A DNA stretch of 63,510 nucleotides from Sporisorium sorghi (taxonomy: Eukaryota; Basidiomycota; Ustilaginomycetes; Ustilaginales; Ustilaginaceae), in contig JALCCG010000114.1 in NCBI GenBank assembly GCA_023212695.1, positions 1-63,510 of the forward strand, read 5' to 3'. The notes beneath the pieces are model-generated. The model was given only the letters and a program-made list of their open reading frames with translations. It had not been told where the DNA came from and searched no databases. Of the stretch, positions 9,262 to 18,998 are shown piece after piece. Numbering within the stretch: the stretch's first letter is position 1; the number at the start of each line of letters is the position of its first letter. The translations under genes were made by a program, and so were the position numbers.

Positions 9262-10029
9262 ATGAAATTGAAAGAAGTGCTGTTACAGACATCAGAGCGG
9301 ATTGATGATCTGCTCACCCATGAGCTTGGAATCATCCAGAGCGAGGAGGTTTTCAGCTTCTCCATGGACGCGGTCCTGCTTGCCAGGTTTGCCAGCGTAC
9401 CACGGCGGGGCCGCATTTTGGATATGTGCACGGGGAACGGAGTTGTACCCATTCTGCTGTCGACACGTACGGGTGCACCGATTGAAGGCATCGAGATACA
9501 GCCCAGACTGGCCGATATGGCTAGAAGGAGTGTAACGATGAATGGTCTACAGGAGCAGATCACGATACATGAAGGCGATCTGCGGGAGCTGTACAAGGAA
9601 AAAGGGTATGGAGCCTATGACCTGATTACGGTGAATCCGCCTTATATGCCGATGAATGGCAGTGACTTAAAGCTGAATGAGCATCAAGCGATTGCAAGGC
9701 ATGAAATCCACTGCACGCTTGCGGAAGTGATTGAAGCCTGTGCGAAACTGCTGCGCCAGGGCGGGAAGATGAGCATGGTTCACAAGCCGCTGCGTTTGGC
9801 TGAGATTATTACCCTGATGAGCAAATACCGGATTGAACCGAAAGTCATCCGTTTTGTCCATCCGCGTGTAGATATGGAGGCCAACATGGTGCTCATAGAA
9901 GGTATTCGGGATGGGAAGCCGGAGGTACGGTTGAAGCCTCCGCTGATTGTGTATGACGAGCAAGGAAATTACGGCCCGGATTTCATGGAAATTTACTACG
10001 GATCACATGAGGATGAGACTAAAGAATGA
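9262..10029 (+). CDS. trmN6: tRNA1(Val) A37 N6-methyltransferase-like protein (YabB/TrmN6)
   Basis: A 255-residue class I SAM-dependent methyltransferase. Motif I is ILDMCTGNGVVPIL (about 53-66) and the N6-adenine catalytic motif is NPPY in TVNPPYMP (about 126-133). The family methylates A37 of certain tRNAs; the tRNA target here is inferred from homology. It starts at ATG 9262 and overlaps rsmI by four bases (ATGA), suggesting coupling. The small GIY-YIG gene yazA, which separates these two genes in B. subtilis, is absent here. Confidence 0.85.
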   Translation: MKLKEVLLQTSERIDDLLTHELGIIQSEEVFSFSMDAVLLARFASVPRRGRILDMCTGNGVVPILLSTRTGAPIEGIEIQPRLADMARRSVTMNGLQEQITIHEGDLRELYKEKGYGAYDLITVNPPYMPMNGSDLKLNEHQAIARHEIHCTLAEVIEACAKLLRQGGKMSMVHKPLRLAEIITLMSKYRIEPKVIRFVHPRVDMEANMVLIEGIRDGKPEVRLKPPLIVYDEQGNYGPDFMEIYYGSHEDETKE

Positions 10030-10919
10030 GAAATATCGTGCAACAGAGTTATGCAACTCGGGACGAGGGAAGCCCGGGTTCACTTTATTTGGTGGCGACG
10101 CCGATCGGTAATTTAGAGGACATGACGTACCGTGCGGTGCGGATTCTCCAGGAATGCGACATTATCGCAGCGGAGGATACGCGGCAATCGCGTAAGCTGC
10201 TGACGCATTTCGAAATTCCGTCCAAGCCGATGTTCAGTTATCACGAGCATAATAAGGCGGCGAGCGGTCCTGAAATCATACGCTATATAATAGAAGGAAA
10301 AAATGTGGCACTCGTCAGCGATGCCGGTCTGCCAGCTATTTCAGACCCTGGTACAGACCTGGTTTCGCTGGCCATTGAAGCGGGAATTTCCGTCATTCCA
10401 ATCCCGGGGGCCAACGCTGCACTTTCCGCCTTAATCGTCTCGGGTCTGCCAACCGAACGGTTTACCTTTATCGGCTTTTTGCCGCGGGAACGCAAGAATA
10501 TCGTGGAGCAGCTGCAGGCACTGCAATCGGCGCAGGGAACGCTGTTGTTCTATGAATCCCCGCATCGTGTGAAGAAAACGCTGGAGATCCTGCAAGAGGT
10601 ACTGGGAAATCGGAAGGTGACCCTCGCACGCGAGTTGACCAAACGATATGAGGAATTTCTGCGCGGAAGCGTGACAGAGTGCCTGGAGTGGCTTACGGAA
10701 CATCCTCCATTGGGTGAATATTGTTTGGTGGTAGAGGCGGGCAGTGCAGAGGAAGAGCTTCGGGAGAAAAATGCCTGGTGGCAGGAGCTTTCGCTGGAGG
10801 AGCATGTAGAGCATTATGAGCGGGAAGGATTAAGCCGGAAGGATGCTATGAAAAAAACCGCGGGTGATCGCGGTGTATCGAAGCGGGATATATATAACGG
10901 GTTATTAGCAGATTCATGA
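10026..10919 (+). CDS. rsmI: 16S rRNA C1402 2'-O-ribose methyltransferase
   Basis: A 297-residue tetrapyrrole-methylase-fold enzyme that 2'-O-methylates C1402 of 16S rRNA. Visible are LYLVATPIGNLEDMTYRAV, AAEDTRQSRKLL, VSDAGLPAISDPG and FIGFLPRE, all family signatures, plus the C-terminal SRKDAMKKTAGDRGVSKRDIY helical tail. The start ATG lies inside the trmN6 stop. It is the last gene of its unit; abrB converges from the other side. Confidence 0.95.
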   Translation: MRNIVQQSYATRDEGSPGSLYLVATPIGNLEDMTYRAVRILQECDIIAAEDTRQSRKLLTHFEIPSKPMFSYHEHNKAASGPEIIRYIIEGKNVALVSDAGLPAISDPGTDLVSLAIEAGISVIPIPGANAALSALIVSGLPTERFTFIGFLPRERKNIVEQLQALQSAQGTLLFYESPHRVKKTLEILQEVLGNRKVTLARELTKRYEEFLRGSVTECLEWLTEHPPLGEYCLVVEAGSAEEELREKNAWWQELSLEEHVEHYEREGLSRKDAMKKTAGDRGVSKRDIYNGLLADS

Positions 10920-11060
10920 CCACCCATACCTGGCGCAGGGGGATAGCCAAATAGCCCACAAAGTAGAGCCTATGCTTTGATGATTATTTTAAAAACTTTG
11001 CTGGGACCCGTAAAGGATCGAAGAATTGCTTGCATTTCACTGAAAACTTTCTTTAATCTC

Positions 11061-11103
11061 AAAAAAAGACCCTCCTGCGGCCGGGTTCAAAGCCGAGGAA
11101 GGT
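11061..11103 (-). terminator. terminator for abrB (reverse strand)
   Basis: On the reverse strand a GC-rich imperfect hairpin (11071-11103, CCTCCTGCGGC against GCCGAGGAAGG with single-base bulges) is followed by seven T (the A run 11061-11067 on the forward strand). It may also serve rsmI from the other side less well. Confidence 0.7.
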
Positions 11104-11168
11104 ACCAAGGAGATATGAAAAAGGTTAGAATTAACAAAGTGTAATAATGCTATTATATACTAAAAATC

Positions 11169-11423
11169 TTAATTTGTCACAGGTGTAGGGATTTCCGAGA
11201 TACATTCATGGCAAACAATTTTACCCTTGAAGTAAGTGACATTCTCAGCGTTACCACAGAAGATGCAGGCAGGCTCATATTTCTTAAGCATGATGCGTTC
11301 GCCGTCTACATAAATCTCCAATGCGTCTTTCTCACCAATTCCGAGCGTACGGCGTAACTCAATTGGAATGACGACCCGTCCAAGCTCATCGACTTTCCTT
11401 ACAATTCCTGTTGATTTCATCAT
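11169..11423 (-). CDS. abrB: AbrB-family transition-state regulator with zinc-ribbon tail
   Basis: An 84-residue DNA-binding protein. Residues 1-53 are the swapped-hairpin AbrB domain (STGIVRKVDELGRVVIPIELRR...). After KKYEP the C-terminal part is not the usual B. subtilis AbrB dimer region but a short CxxC-x14-CxxC module (CIFC...CHEC) ending in SEIP. AbrB represses post-exponential genes, including spoVG in B. subtilis. It is the only well-supported regulatory gene on the reverse strand here, transcribed towards rsmI. Start could be either of two adjacent ATGs (11423 or 11420). The upstream region has a sigma-A promoter and several Spo0A-like boxes. Confidence 0.92.
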   Translation of the reverse strand: MMKSTGIVRKVDELGRVVIPIELRRTLGIGEKDALEIYVDGERIMLKKYEPACIFCGNAENVTYFKGKIVCHECISEIPTPVTN

Positions 11424-11466
11424 AACTTATAAATGCCCCTCTCGCCATAATTTAAAAAAGTCATAA

Positions 11467-11681
11467 TTCGACATAGTTCTAGTTTTTATGTTATTTATAG
11501 TACCAACGATTCCCAAAACAGTCAACCTATATTTTTGAAAAATCGGAACCTATTTACGAAAGTATAGTGAACAAAACCCTTGTATAACAAAGGAATTACC
11601 ATAATCGAACCAATTATTGTTGCAATTTTCTATTTGTCGATTTGGAAAGCGCGTTTTTACCTTATTCGACATTGTTCGACA
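11467..11681 (-). promoter_or_regulatory. Spo0A-like boxes at abrB
   Basis: On the reverse strand TGTCGAA occurs at 11473-11467, just after the predicted abrB transcription start, and twice in tandem at 11681-11675 and 11671-11665, separated by three bases (ten-base period). This matches the 0A box consensus TGNCGAA. A further TGTCGAT lies on the forward strand at 11635-11641. In B. subtilis Spo0A~P represses abrB from boxes near its promoter; repression here is an inference. The distal pair could also act on the forward gene at 11745. Confidence 0.6.
11497..11525 (-). promoter_or_regulatory. sigma-A promoter of abrB
   Basis: On the reverse strand TTGACT (11525-11520) and TACTAT (11502-11497) are separated by 17 bases. 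Transcription would start near 11490, about 67 bases before the abrB start, and a Spo0A-like box lies just downstream at 11467-11473. Confidence 0.65.
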
Positions 11682-11744
11682 TTAGTTGTCAAAAGAAGTG
11701 TTAAACGGCCATATCCACATCAAAATGATAAGGAGATGAGATGG

Positions 11745-13034
11745 ATGCATTCCCCAATATCGGAAGAAAAAGTGTTCAAGGATCCAGTCCACAATTATGT
11801 TCATGTGCAGGACGATATCATATGGAGGTTAATCAATACGCCGGAATTCCAGCGGCTCCGCCGGGTCAGGCAGCTTGGGACCTCTTACCTGACTTTCCAC
11901 GGAGCGGAGCACAGCCGATTCTCTCATTCTCTGGGTGTCTATGAAATTACGAGAAGAATCATCTCTCAATTCGAACGGAGAGGGTATTCTGACTGGCCAG
12001 CCGAGGAACGGCATGTGGCTCTCTGTGCGGCGCTGCTGCATGATTTGGGACACGGGCCTTTTTCCCACTCTATAGAAGAAGCCTTCAATATGAACCACGA
12101 GGATTGGACATGCCGGATACTGCTTGGCGATACTTGTGTTAACAAGGTTCTGCAGGAGCTTGGGGCAGATTTTCCGGAGAAAGTGGCTTCCGTCATTAAC
12201 AAGACGTATGATAAGCCGATTGTCATGAACCTGGTAACCAGTCCGCTTGATGCAGACCGCATGGATTACCTGCTGCGGGATGCGTATTATACGGGAGTGA
12301 ATTATGGGACCATTGACATCGACCGGATATTGCGGATGCTGCGGCCGTTCCGTGATCGCGTGGTGGTCAAGGAATCCGGCATGCACGCCGTGGAGGATTA
12401 TCTGATGTCGCGGTACCAAATGTACTGGCAGGTGTATTTTCATCCTGTCACCCGAAGTTCGGAGATCATCTTGCGTCAAATCTTTCGCCGTGCAAAAGAG
12501 TTGCATGACAACGGGTACGCTTTCCGGTTTATGGTCGAGCCGCTTCCGGCCCTGTTTGAAGGCAATATCGGTGTAAATCAATACCTGCGCCTGGATGAAG
12601 CGCTTATTCAGACGGCATTTCTGCAATGGACCGAGGAGGAAGACAAGCTTCTTGGCGAATTATGCGGCCGTTTCATGCACCGGAAGCTCTATAAATATGT
12701 AGAAATCGACAATATCGATTTGGAGACCATCGACGGGATACGCCAAGCGTTCCGCGATGCGGGGCTGCATCCGGAATATGACCTGGAGATTGATTTTCCA
12801 ACCGATCTTCCTTATGATAAGGTTCATTCTGATATGCCGCTTAACGAGAAGCAGATCCTGCTTCTGGATCGGCATGATGAGCTGCGGGAAATTTCCGAGG
12901 TGTCCGATATTGTACGCTCTATCAGCGGCATTCATAAAGGGCGATATCATCTTTATTTTCCGGAGGAGAAGGTGTATCCGCTACTGGAGCAGATGCCGGA
13001 GAAGATAGGTGAGATTTTTAAGCAGCAGAATTAA
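11745..13034 (+). CDS. HD-domain phosphohydrolase (YwfO-like, possible dNTPase)
   Basis: A 429-residue HD-superfamily protein, probably cytoplasmic and acting on nucleotides, as the YwfO/SamHD1-like family contains dNTP triphosphohydrolases. The start FKDPVHNYV, the histidine in HSLGVYE (61), the HD pair in LLHDLGHGPFSHSIE (99-100) and the later aspartate in PLDADRMDYLLRDA form the metal site. The ATG at 11745 has AAGGAG at 11730-11735; an open frame running from 11580 has no upstream ribosome site. In B. subtilis metS occupies this place between abrB and tatD, so this gene marks a synteny difference. Substrate not determined. Confidence 0.82.
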   Translation: MHSPISEEKVFKDPVHNYVHVQDDIIWRLINTPEFQRLRRVRQLGTSYLTFHGAEHSRFSHSLGVYEITRRIISQFERRGYSDWPAEERHVALCAALLHDLGHGPFSHSIEEAFNMNHEDWTCRILLGDTCVNKVLQELGADFPEKVASVINKTYDKPIVMNLVTSPLDADRMDYLLRDAYYTGVNYGTIDIDRILRMLRPFRDRVVVKESGMHAVEDYLMSRYQMYWQVYFHPVTRSSEIILRQIFRRAKELHDNGYAFRFMVEPLPALFEGNIGVNQYLRLDEALIQTAFLQWTEEEDKLLGELCGRFMHRKLYKYVEIDNIDLETIDGIRQAFRDAGLHPEYDLEIDFPTDLPYDKVHSDMPLNEKQILLLDRHDELREISEVSDIVRSISGIHKGRYHLYFPEEKVYPLLEQMPEKIGEIFKQQN

Positions 13035-13128
13035 CTTGGTGAGCAGGACAACCGCAGCATGATGGGTATAAGCAGTGCTGCAGGAAAATATACGACAAGG
13101 AAACGACAGGAAAGGAGAGGGTAATATC

Positions 13129-13893
13129 ATGCTGTTCGACACGCATACTCATCTGGATGCTCCCCAATTCGACGAGGACCGGGAGGAAACCATCGCGCGG
13201 GCGCTTGAAGCCGGCGTGAGCCGGATGATTAACATCGGATTTAACCGGGAGACCATCCCGACCACGATGAAGCTGGCAGAGAACTATGACTTTATATATG
13301 CAGCGGTAGGCTGGCATCCTGTAGATGCCATCACCATGGAGGATCAGGATCTGGATTGGATCGCCTCCCTATGCAGTCATGAGAAGGTGGTGGCTATCGG
13401 GGAGATTGGTCTGGACTATTATTGGGATACATCCCCAAAAGAAGTACAGCATCAAGTGTTCCGCCGCCAAATCGGACTGGCTCGGGAACTGAACATGCCC
13501 ATTGTCATCCATAACCGGGATGCACATGAAGATATCGTAAAGATTCTGAGGGAGGAAAAAGCCGCTGAGGTCGGCGGTGTAATGCACTCCTTCTCCGGGA
13601 GCTGGGAAACGGCCAAAATGTGTCTGGATATGGGATTCCATATTTCATTTGGAGGACCGATTACCTTCAAGAATGCGAAGCAGCCTAAAGAGGTATTGGC
13701 GCAGGTTCCACTCGATCGATTATTGATCGAAACAGACTCGCCTTATCTGACCCCCCACCCCTTCCGCGGGAAGCGAAATGAGACCGCTTATGTAAAATTA
13801 GTGGCGGAGACCGCAGCCGAGATTAAGGGCATGTCCTTAGAGGAATTGGCCCAAATTACCACTAAAAATGCACTGGAACGATTTGGCATTTAA
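13129..13893 (+). CDS. TatD-family metal-dependent hydrolase (YabD)
   Basis: A 254-residue TIM-barrel metallohydrolase of the TatD/YcfH group, members of which act as DNases; the substrate is unproven here. It has the N-terminal metal motif DTHTHLD (4-10), AIGEIGLDYYWD, VIHNRDAHEDI and LIETDSPYLTP, which together supply the metal ligands. The ATG at 13129 follows AAAGGAGAGGG; an earlier in-frame start at 13075 is unnecessary. The gene lies about 95 bases after the HD gene and may be cotranscribed with it. Confidence 0.9.
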   Translation: MLFDTHTHLDAPQFDEDREETIARALEAGVSRMINIGFNRETIPTTMKLAENYDFIYAAVGWHPVDAITMEDQDLDWIASLCSHEKVVAIGEIGLDYYWDTSPKEVQHQVFRRQIGLARELNMPIVIHNRDAHEDIVKILREEKAAEVGGVMHSFSGSWETAKMCLDMGFHISFGGPITFKNAKQPKEVLAQVPLDRLLIETDSPYLTPHPFRGKRNETAYVKLVAETAAEIKGMSLEELAQITTKNALERFGI

Positions 13894-14108
13894 CGAAATT
13901 GAGAGCAAAAGCGATGAAAAAGAGAGCATTTTCGATTAATTAAAGTTTTTTAATCAGAAAAGGCGTTGATATTACAATATTTTAACCATTTACATCAGAA
14001 AATGTGGTTGATTGTTGCTTTACAACCTGCATGTAAACAGGATATCATCTTTTCAGTGATAAGAAGCTGCGATGTGCAGATCGCCAGCCGAATATTTCAT
14101 GAACCGTC

Positions 14109-14299
14109 TCGCTTAATCTCCGAAATTCTGGAGAACGGGGGAACCGATACTGCCGTGCATACAGGTCTGAATGCACCAAGCCGTATTTGATTTCTTTATC
14201 GGGTCTTTGGGGTGAATTTGAAGGATCTCGCCATGAGCGGGTATCCGGATATAGGGCGTCTCTCTTACGTCCGAACCCGACAGCTAACTCCGTAAGCGA
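14109..14299 (+). ncRNA. cyclic-di-AMP riboswitch (ydaO-yuaA type)
   Basis: The closing stem is TCGCTTA (14109-14115) with TAAGCGA (14293-14299). Between them are the conserved blocks of the ydaO class in order: AATCTCCGAA, GGGGGAACC, GGGGTGAAT, AGGGCG and TTACGTCCGAACCCG followed by CAGCTAACTCCG. A hairpin with a T-rich tail lies 50 bases on, in the usual place of an expression platform, ahead of a cell-wall protein gene. This class turns expression off when c-di-AMP binds. The call is by motif order, not by covariance search. Confidence 0.92.
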
Positions 14300-14348
14300 A
14301 ATAAGAGGGGAAATCTCGTGCATACCATTTCCATGATTCTAATCATCA

Positions 14349-14400
14349 GGAAGCCACGTTAGAGCCTCTAGTACTCTTTCAATGGCTTTCTTTTATTTTT
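14349..14400 (+). terminator. riboswitch expression-platform terminator
   Basis: GGAAGCCA (14349-14356) pairs with TGGCTTTC near 14382-14390, with an inner AGAG/CTCT pairing, followed by TTTTATTTTT. Located between the c-di-AMP aptamer and the 3D-protein gene, it fits a transcription-terminating switch. Confidence 0.7.
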
Positions 14401-14586
14401 GAATAATGGCGAAGGGATCATCATACTCTTGGTAATCAGGAGGTGGTGGTAGATGGACGGGAAGACGGGAATTGACGCAGGGTGTTAGATAGATAGCAGG
14501 GCGCCTTGTGAGAATAATTGCTATAGTCACGTCAAATGCATTCATGCGTTACTGAAGACGGCGGGACTATGAAGGAGGATGGAATA

Positions 14587-15774
14587 GTGGGCATTTTTCA
14601 ACCTGAAGAAACCCATGAATCACAATCATCCAGCATGTCTTACGCATTGAGATGGAAGCATGACAATTTGCGTCAATTGATGTTGCTCGGCACGATGGGA
14701 GCCGTTACGGTATCACTTCTCGTTTCGTTGATTGTACATGATCAGACAGGCAAGGAAGTTCAGCTTGTGGTCGATGGTCGTGTCACCACAGTAGAAACAC
14801 GTGGATCATTGCTGCAGGAATTGCTGGATGAGCAAGCGATCACGTTGAGCCCAGAGGATCAGATTTCGATGCCTCTAAACGGTGCGATCCAGGACGGCGA
14901 CCGGATCATCATTGAACGGGCAGTTCCAGTCAAGGTTACAGTTGGCAGCAAAACCAAAACCATATTTACATCCCAGGATACGGTTGATCATGTACTGAAA
15001 GAAGCTGGCATTACGATCCAGGGTGAAGATATAGTACAACCGGCACAGCATACGAAGCTTACCAGCGATATGAGTATCAACGTCGTGCGCGTTACGAAAC
15101 AAAACGTTAAGGAAACAGAAGACCGGGAATTCCGTGTGATTAAGACAGCCGATCCATCGCTCGAAAAGGGTGATAACCGCGTGATTCAGCGGGGTGAGTC
15201 CGGCATCATGGTAAATCACTATGAGAAGGTCTATCACGATGGCAAGCTGGTTTCCAAAACCAAGGTTTCCCAGGAGATTGAGCGCAGAACGAAGGACAAA
15301 ATTATTGCTGTAGGCACGAAAAAAGTGGAGAAACCCGCTATTGCTCAAGCGGCAGCCACCGATGTGAAAGCAACATCGGCTAAACTCTCCGGCACGAAAA
15401 AGGTAACAACCGCCAAAGCGGTGGAGAATAATGTGGCTTCTCGGGCAGGCGTTGATTTTAAATACAAAAAGGTATTGAACAACGTGTCGATGACGGCGTA
15501 TTCTGCCGAGCAGCAAGGAATCGGCACTCGGACAGCATCCGGAACACGTGTGACGGAAGGTCGGACGATTGCGGTAGATCCTAATATCATCCCCATCGGA
15601 TGGTGGGTGTATATTGAAGGCATCGGCTTCCGTCGTGCGGAAGATACGGGCGGTGCCATCAAAGGAAACAAAATTGATGTTTATTACGATTCGTTGAAAT
15701 CCGCCATGAATTTCGGACGTAAAAGCGGCCGTACTGTTTACGTGATCGGTCCGGTTAAACCTGAATTGAACTAA
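14587..15774 (+). CDS. YabE-like cell-wall protein: DUF348-G5-3D domains
   Basis: A 395-residue envelope protein. A transmembrane or uncleaved signal segment (about 36-55) is followed by two DUF348 repeats (about 58-155), a G5 domain (about 165-240), an Ala/Lys/Thr linker and a C-terminal 3D domain. The 3D domain has its three conserved aspartates in VDPNIIPIG, AEDTGG and KIDVYY, a double-psi barrel like that of lytic transglycosylases. It is inferred to remodel peptidoglycan outside the membrane. The GTG at 14587 has AAGGAGG eight bases upstream; ATG 14569 would lie inside that site. Control by the c-di-AMP riboswitch upstream fits the known link of this signal with wall enzymes. Confidence 0.9.
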   Translation: MGIFQPEETHESQSSSMSYALRWKHDNLRQLMLLGTMGAVTVSLLVSLIVHDQTGKEVQLVVDGRVTTVETRGSLLQELLDEQAITLSPEDQISMPLNGAIQDGDRIIIERAVPVKVTVGSKTKTIFTSQDTVDHVLKEAGITIQGEDIVQPAQHTKLTSDMSINVVRVTKQNVKETEDREFRVIKTADPSLEKGDNRVIQRGESGIMVNHYEKVYHDGKLVSKTKVSQEIERRTKDKIIAVGTKKVEKPAIAQAAATDVKATSAKLSGTKKVTTAKAVENNVASRAGVDFKYKKVLNNVSMTAYSAEQQGIGTRTASGTRVTEGRTIAVDPNIIPIGWWVYIEGIGFRRAEDTGGAIKGNKIDVYYDSLKSAMNFGRKSGRTVYVIGPVKPELN

Positions 15775-15841
15775 ACGAATGAATTCCAATTTACAATGCC
15801 ATTCTAATGCTATACTATTTAGCTTATAATAAATGATGATG

Positions 15842-15875
15842 AAGAAGAGGGAATCTTTCCTCTTCTTTTGTTTTG
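15842..15875 (+). terminator. rho-independent terminator after the 3D-protein gene
   Basis: AGAAGAGG (15843-15850) pairs with CCTCTTCT (15859-15866) over an eight-base loop, followed by a T-rich tract. Confidence 0.8.
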
Positions 15876-15968
15876 TAAAAAACGAGTAATAATATAAGGC
15901 CTATGGGGCTTGAAGCTGACCATTCGCTGTACAAGCCGGCCTTGCTTGGAAAGGAAGAGAGCAATCGC

Positions 15969-17401
<1,433 letters not shown>

Positions 17402-17516
17402 ACCAGCGGATTGACGCATGCAGGGGGCCCTGGAAGGGGTTTAACATGATAAATTGAAGCTTCCTAAGAACCAATAGTCACAGTGGCCCATACCATAGGG
17501 TAGGGGTGATGTTGTG

Positions 17517-18419
17517 ATGAACTTGGGAGACTTGGTCGTTCGTAAATCCTACGGCGGCGATGTAACGTTCCGGGTAGAAGGCATGCGGCAAAATAATAAT
17601 ATCGTCATCAAAGGGACGGAATTCCGGTTATTGGCCGACGCTCCCGTTAATGATTTGGTCACGGTCCCGCATCCCGCCGTAAGCGAACGAACAAAGCAGG
17701 CACAAATTAAAGCCAGTGAGTCGCTTGACCGCCTTCAGAAGCACCGTCAGGAGCAGAGCGAGCGTCAACTGGCCAATCTGCGAAATATCGAAGGCGACCA
17801 GCATGCGAATAAGGGATACTTTGACGTGCCGGGCAAGGTGCTGCATTTGGATGGAGATCCCCAGTACCTGAAGAAAAGTATGGCCTTGTACAATCAGCTT
17901 CGGGTACCAGCGGAAGGCCATTATATCAATGAGTCGTCGATGGCCGATTCATTATATCGTCTTCTTCCCCGGGTAAGACCCGATATCGTTGTGATTACAG
18001 GTCATGATGGTGTTCTCAAGAGACGACAGCCATACGACTTATATAGCTTGGACAGCTATAAAAATTCACACAACTTCGTCACGGCTATCCAGGTAGCGCG
18101 TCAGTATGAGCGGAATCTGGATTCCCTGGTCATTGTGGCCGGTGCGTGCCAATCGCATTTCGAAGCACTTCTGCAGGCAGGAGCCAATTTTGCCAGCTCG
18201 CCAGGGCGAATTCTCATCCATGCGCTGGACCCCGTGTATGTAGCTGCCAAGGCAGCTTATACGTCGGTCAGGGAAACCGTGAATATTCATGATATCGTCC
18301 ATCATACGATTAGCGGCAGCCAAGGCGTGGGCGGAATCGAAACAAGAGGCAGCTACCGGATCGGTCTGCCCAAACTGCAGGATTTATCAACTTTGAAGGT
18401 TACGCCTTCCGTTAGCTAG
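17517..18419 (+). CDS. yabG: sporulation-specific protease YabG
   Basis: A 300-residue cysteine-type protease of the YabG family, which in B. subtilis is made in the mother cell under sigma-K and trims spore-coat proteins. The N-terminal LGDLVVRKSYGGDVTFRV domain, the DIVVITGHDG segment, and VIVAGACQSHFEALLQAGANFASSPG with a conserved cysteine-histidine pair support the call. Adjacent GTG (17514) and ATG (17517) are both possible; AGGGGTGA at 17502-17509 favours the ATG. It follows rsmA and precedes veg as in B. subtilis. Confidence 0.92.
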   Translation: MNLGDLVVRKSYGGDVTFRVEGMRQNNNIVIKGTEFRLLADAPVNDLVTVPHPAVSERTKQAQIKASESLDRLQKHRQEQSERQLANLRNIEGDQHANKGYFDVPGKVLHLDGDPQYLKKSMALYNQLRVPAEGHYINESSMADSLYRLLPRVRPDIVVITGHDGVLKRRQPYDLYSLDSYKNSHNFVTAIQVARQYERNLDSLVIVAGACQSHFEALLQAGANFASSPGRILIHALDPVYVAAKAAYTSVRETVNIHDIVHHTISGSQGVGGIETRGSYRIGLPKLQDLSTLKVTPSVS

Positions 18420-18475
18420 CCTTTAAAATCCTAGTGCTAGCGGTTGAATCAAGCCGCTGAGGACAAACCAAGAAG

Positions 18476-18499
18476 AACCCCACAAGCTGGGGTTTTTTT
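18476..18499 (+). terminator. rho-independent terminator after yabG
   Basis: AACCCC (18476-18481) pairs with GGGGTT (18489-18494) over seven bases, followed by a long T-rich run. A weaker upstream hairpin (AGCGG/CCGCT near 18439-18458) may help. Confidence 0.85.
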
Positions 18500-18611
18500 A
18501 TTTTTTCTTTCGAAACTCAAAGAAATTTGTCAAAAAAAATACATAAAGCTTGTCATTTTAGCGCATATTAAAACAAATGAACACGAGAAATACGGGATCA
18601 AAAAAAATTCG

Positions 18612-18641
18612 TTGACAAGGTATTTTTGATGCTGATATAAT
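18612..18641 (+). promoter_or_regulatory. veg promoter, distal copy
   Basis: TTGACA (18612-18617) and TATAAT (18636-18641), both perfect hexamers, with an 18-base spacer. Confidence 0.75.
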
Positions 18642-18654
18642 TAATGTTTTTGAA

Positions 18655-18683
18655 TTGACAAATGACTGAATCTTCGGTATAAT
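18655..18683 (+). promoter_or_regulatory. veg promoter, proximal copy (perfect consensus)
   Basis: TTGACA (18655-18660) and TATAAT (18678-18683) with an ideal 17-base spacer. It starts 37 bases downstream of the distal -10 region's beginning, so the two sigma-A promoters lie in tandem. Predicted transcription start is near 18690, about 20 bases before the gene. Confidence 0.85.
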
Positions 18684-18710
18684 GGACAAGGAAAGAGGTG
18701 GTCGTCGACA

Positions 18711-18986
18711 ATGGCTAAAAATGCGCTGTTGGAAATCAAACGCAGTCTCGATGCCCATTTAGGGCAAAAAATTACGCTTCGGGCTAACGGTGGCCGTCGG
18801 AAGACCGTCGAGCGTACTGGTGTTTTGGAAGAAACGTACCCTTCTGTTTTCATTGTGAAGCTGGATCAAGACCAGCAGACTTTTAAACGTGTGTCTTACA
18901 GTTATGCCGATATTCTGACCGAAACCGTGGAAATCATGGTAACCGGTGATGACAACGAGATGCGAATCACCTATATCAAGTCATAA
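18711..18986 (+). CDS. veg: Veg protein
   Basis: A 91-residue small protein of the Veg family ([29 protein letters not shown]...). In B. subtilis Veg is strongly expressed and affects biofilm matrix genes through the SinR pathway and spore outgrowth; the biochemical activity is unclear. It has an SH3-like beta-rich composition and no cysteines. GAAAGAGGTGG lies ahead of ATG 18711. Two very strong tandem promoters and a following terminator make it an independent, highly expressed unit. Confidence 0.93.
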   Translation: MAKNALLEIKRSLDAHLGQKITLRANGGRRKTVERTGVLEETYPSVFIVKLDQDQQTFKRVSYSYADILTETVEIMVTGDDNEMRITYIKS

Positions 18987-18998
18987 CGATATGTCGAG

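Noticed and set aside
13893..13960. Terminator after tatD
   Set aside because: The repeated GAGAGCA blocks are direct, not inverted, and the only stem near a T run is six A/T pairs.
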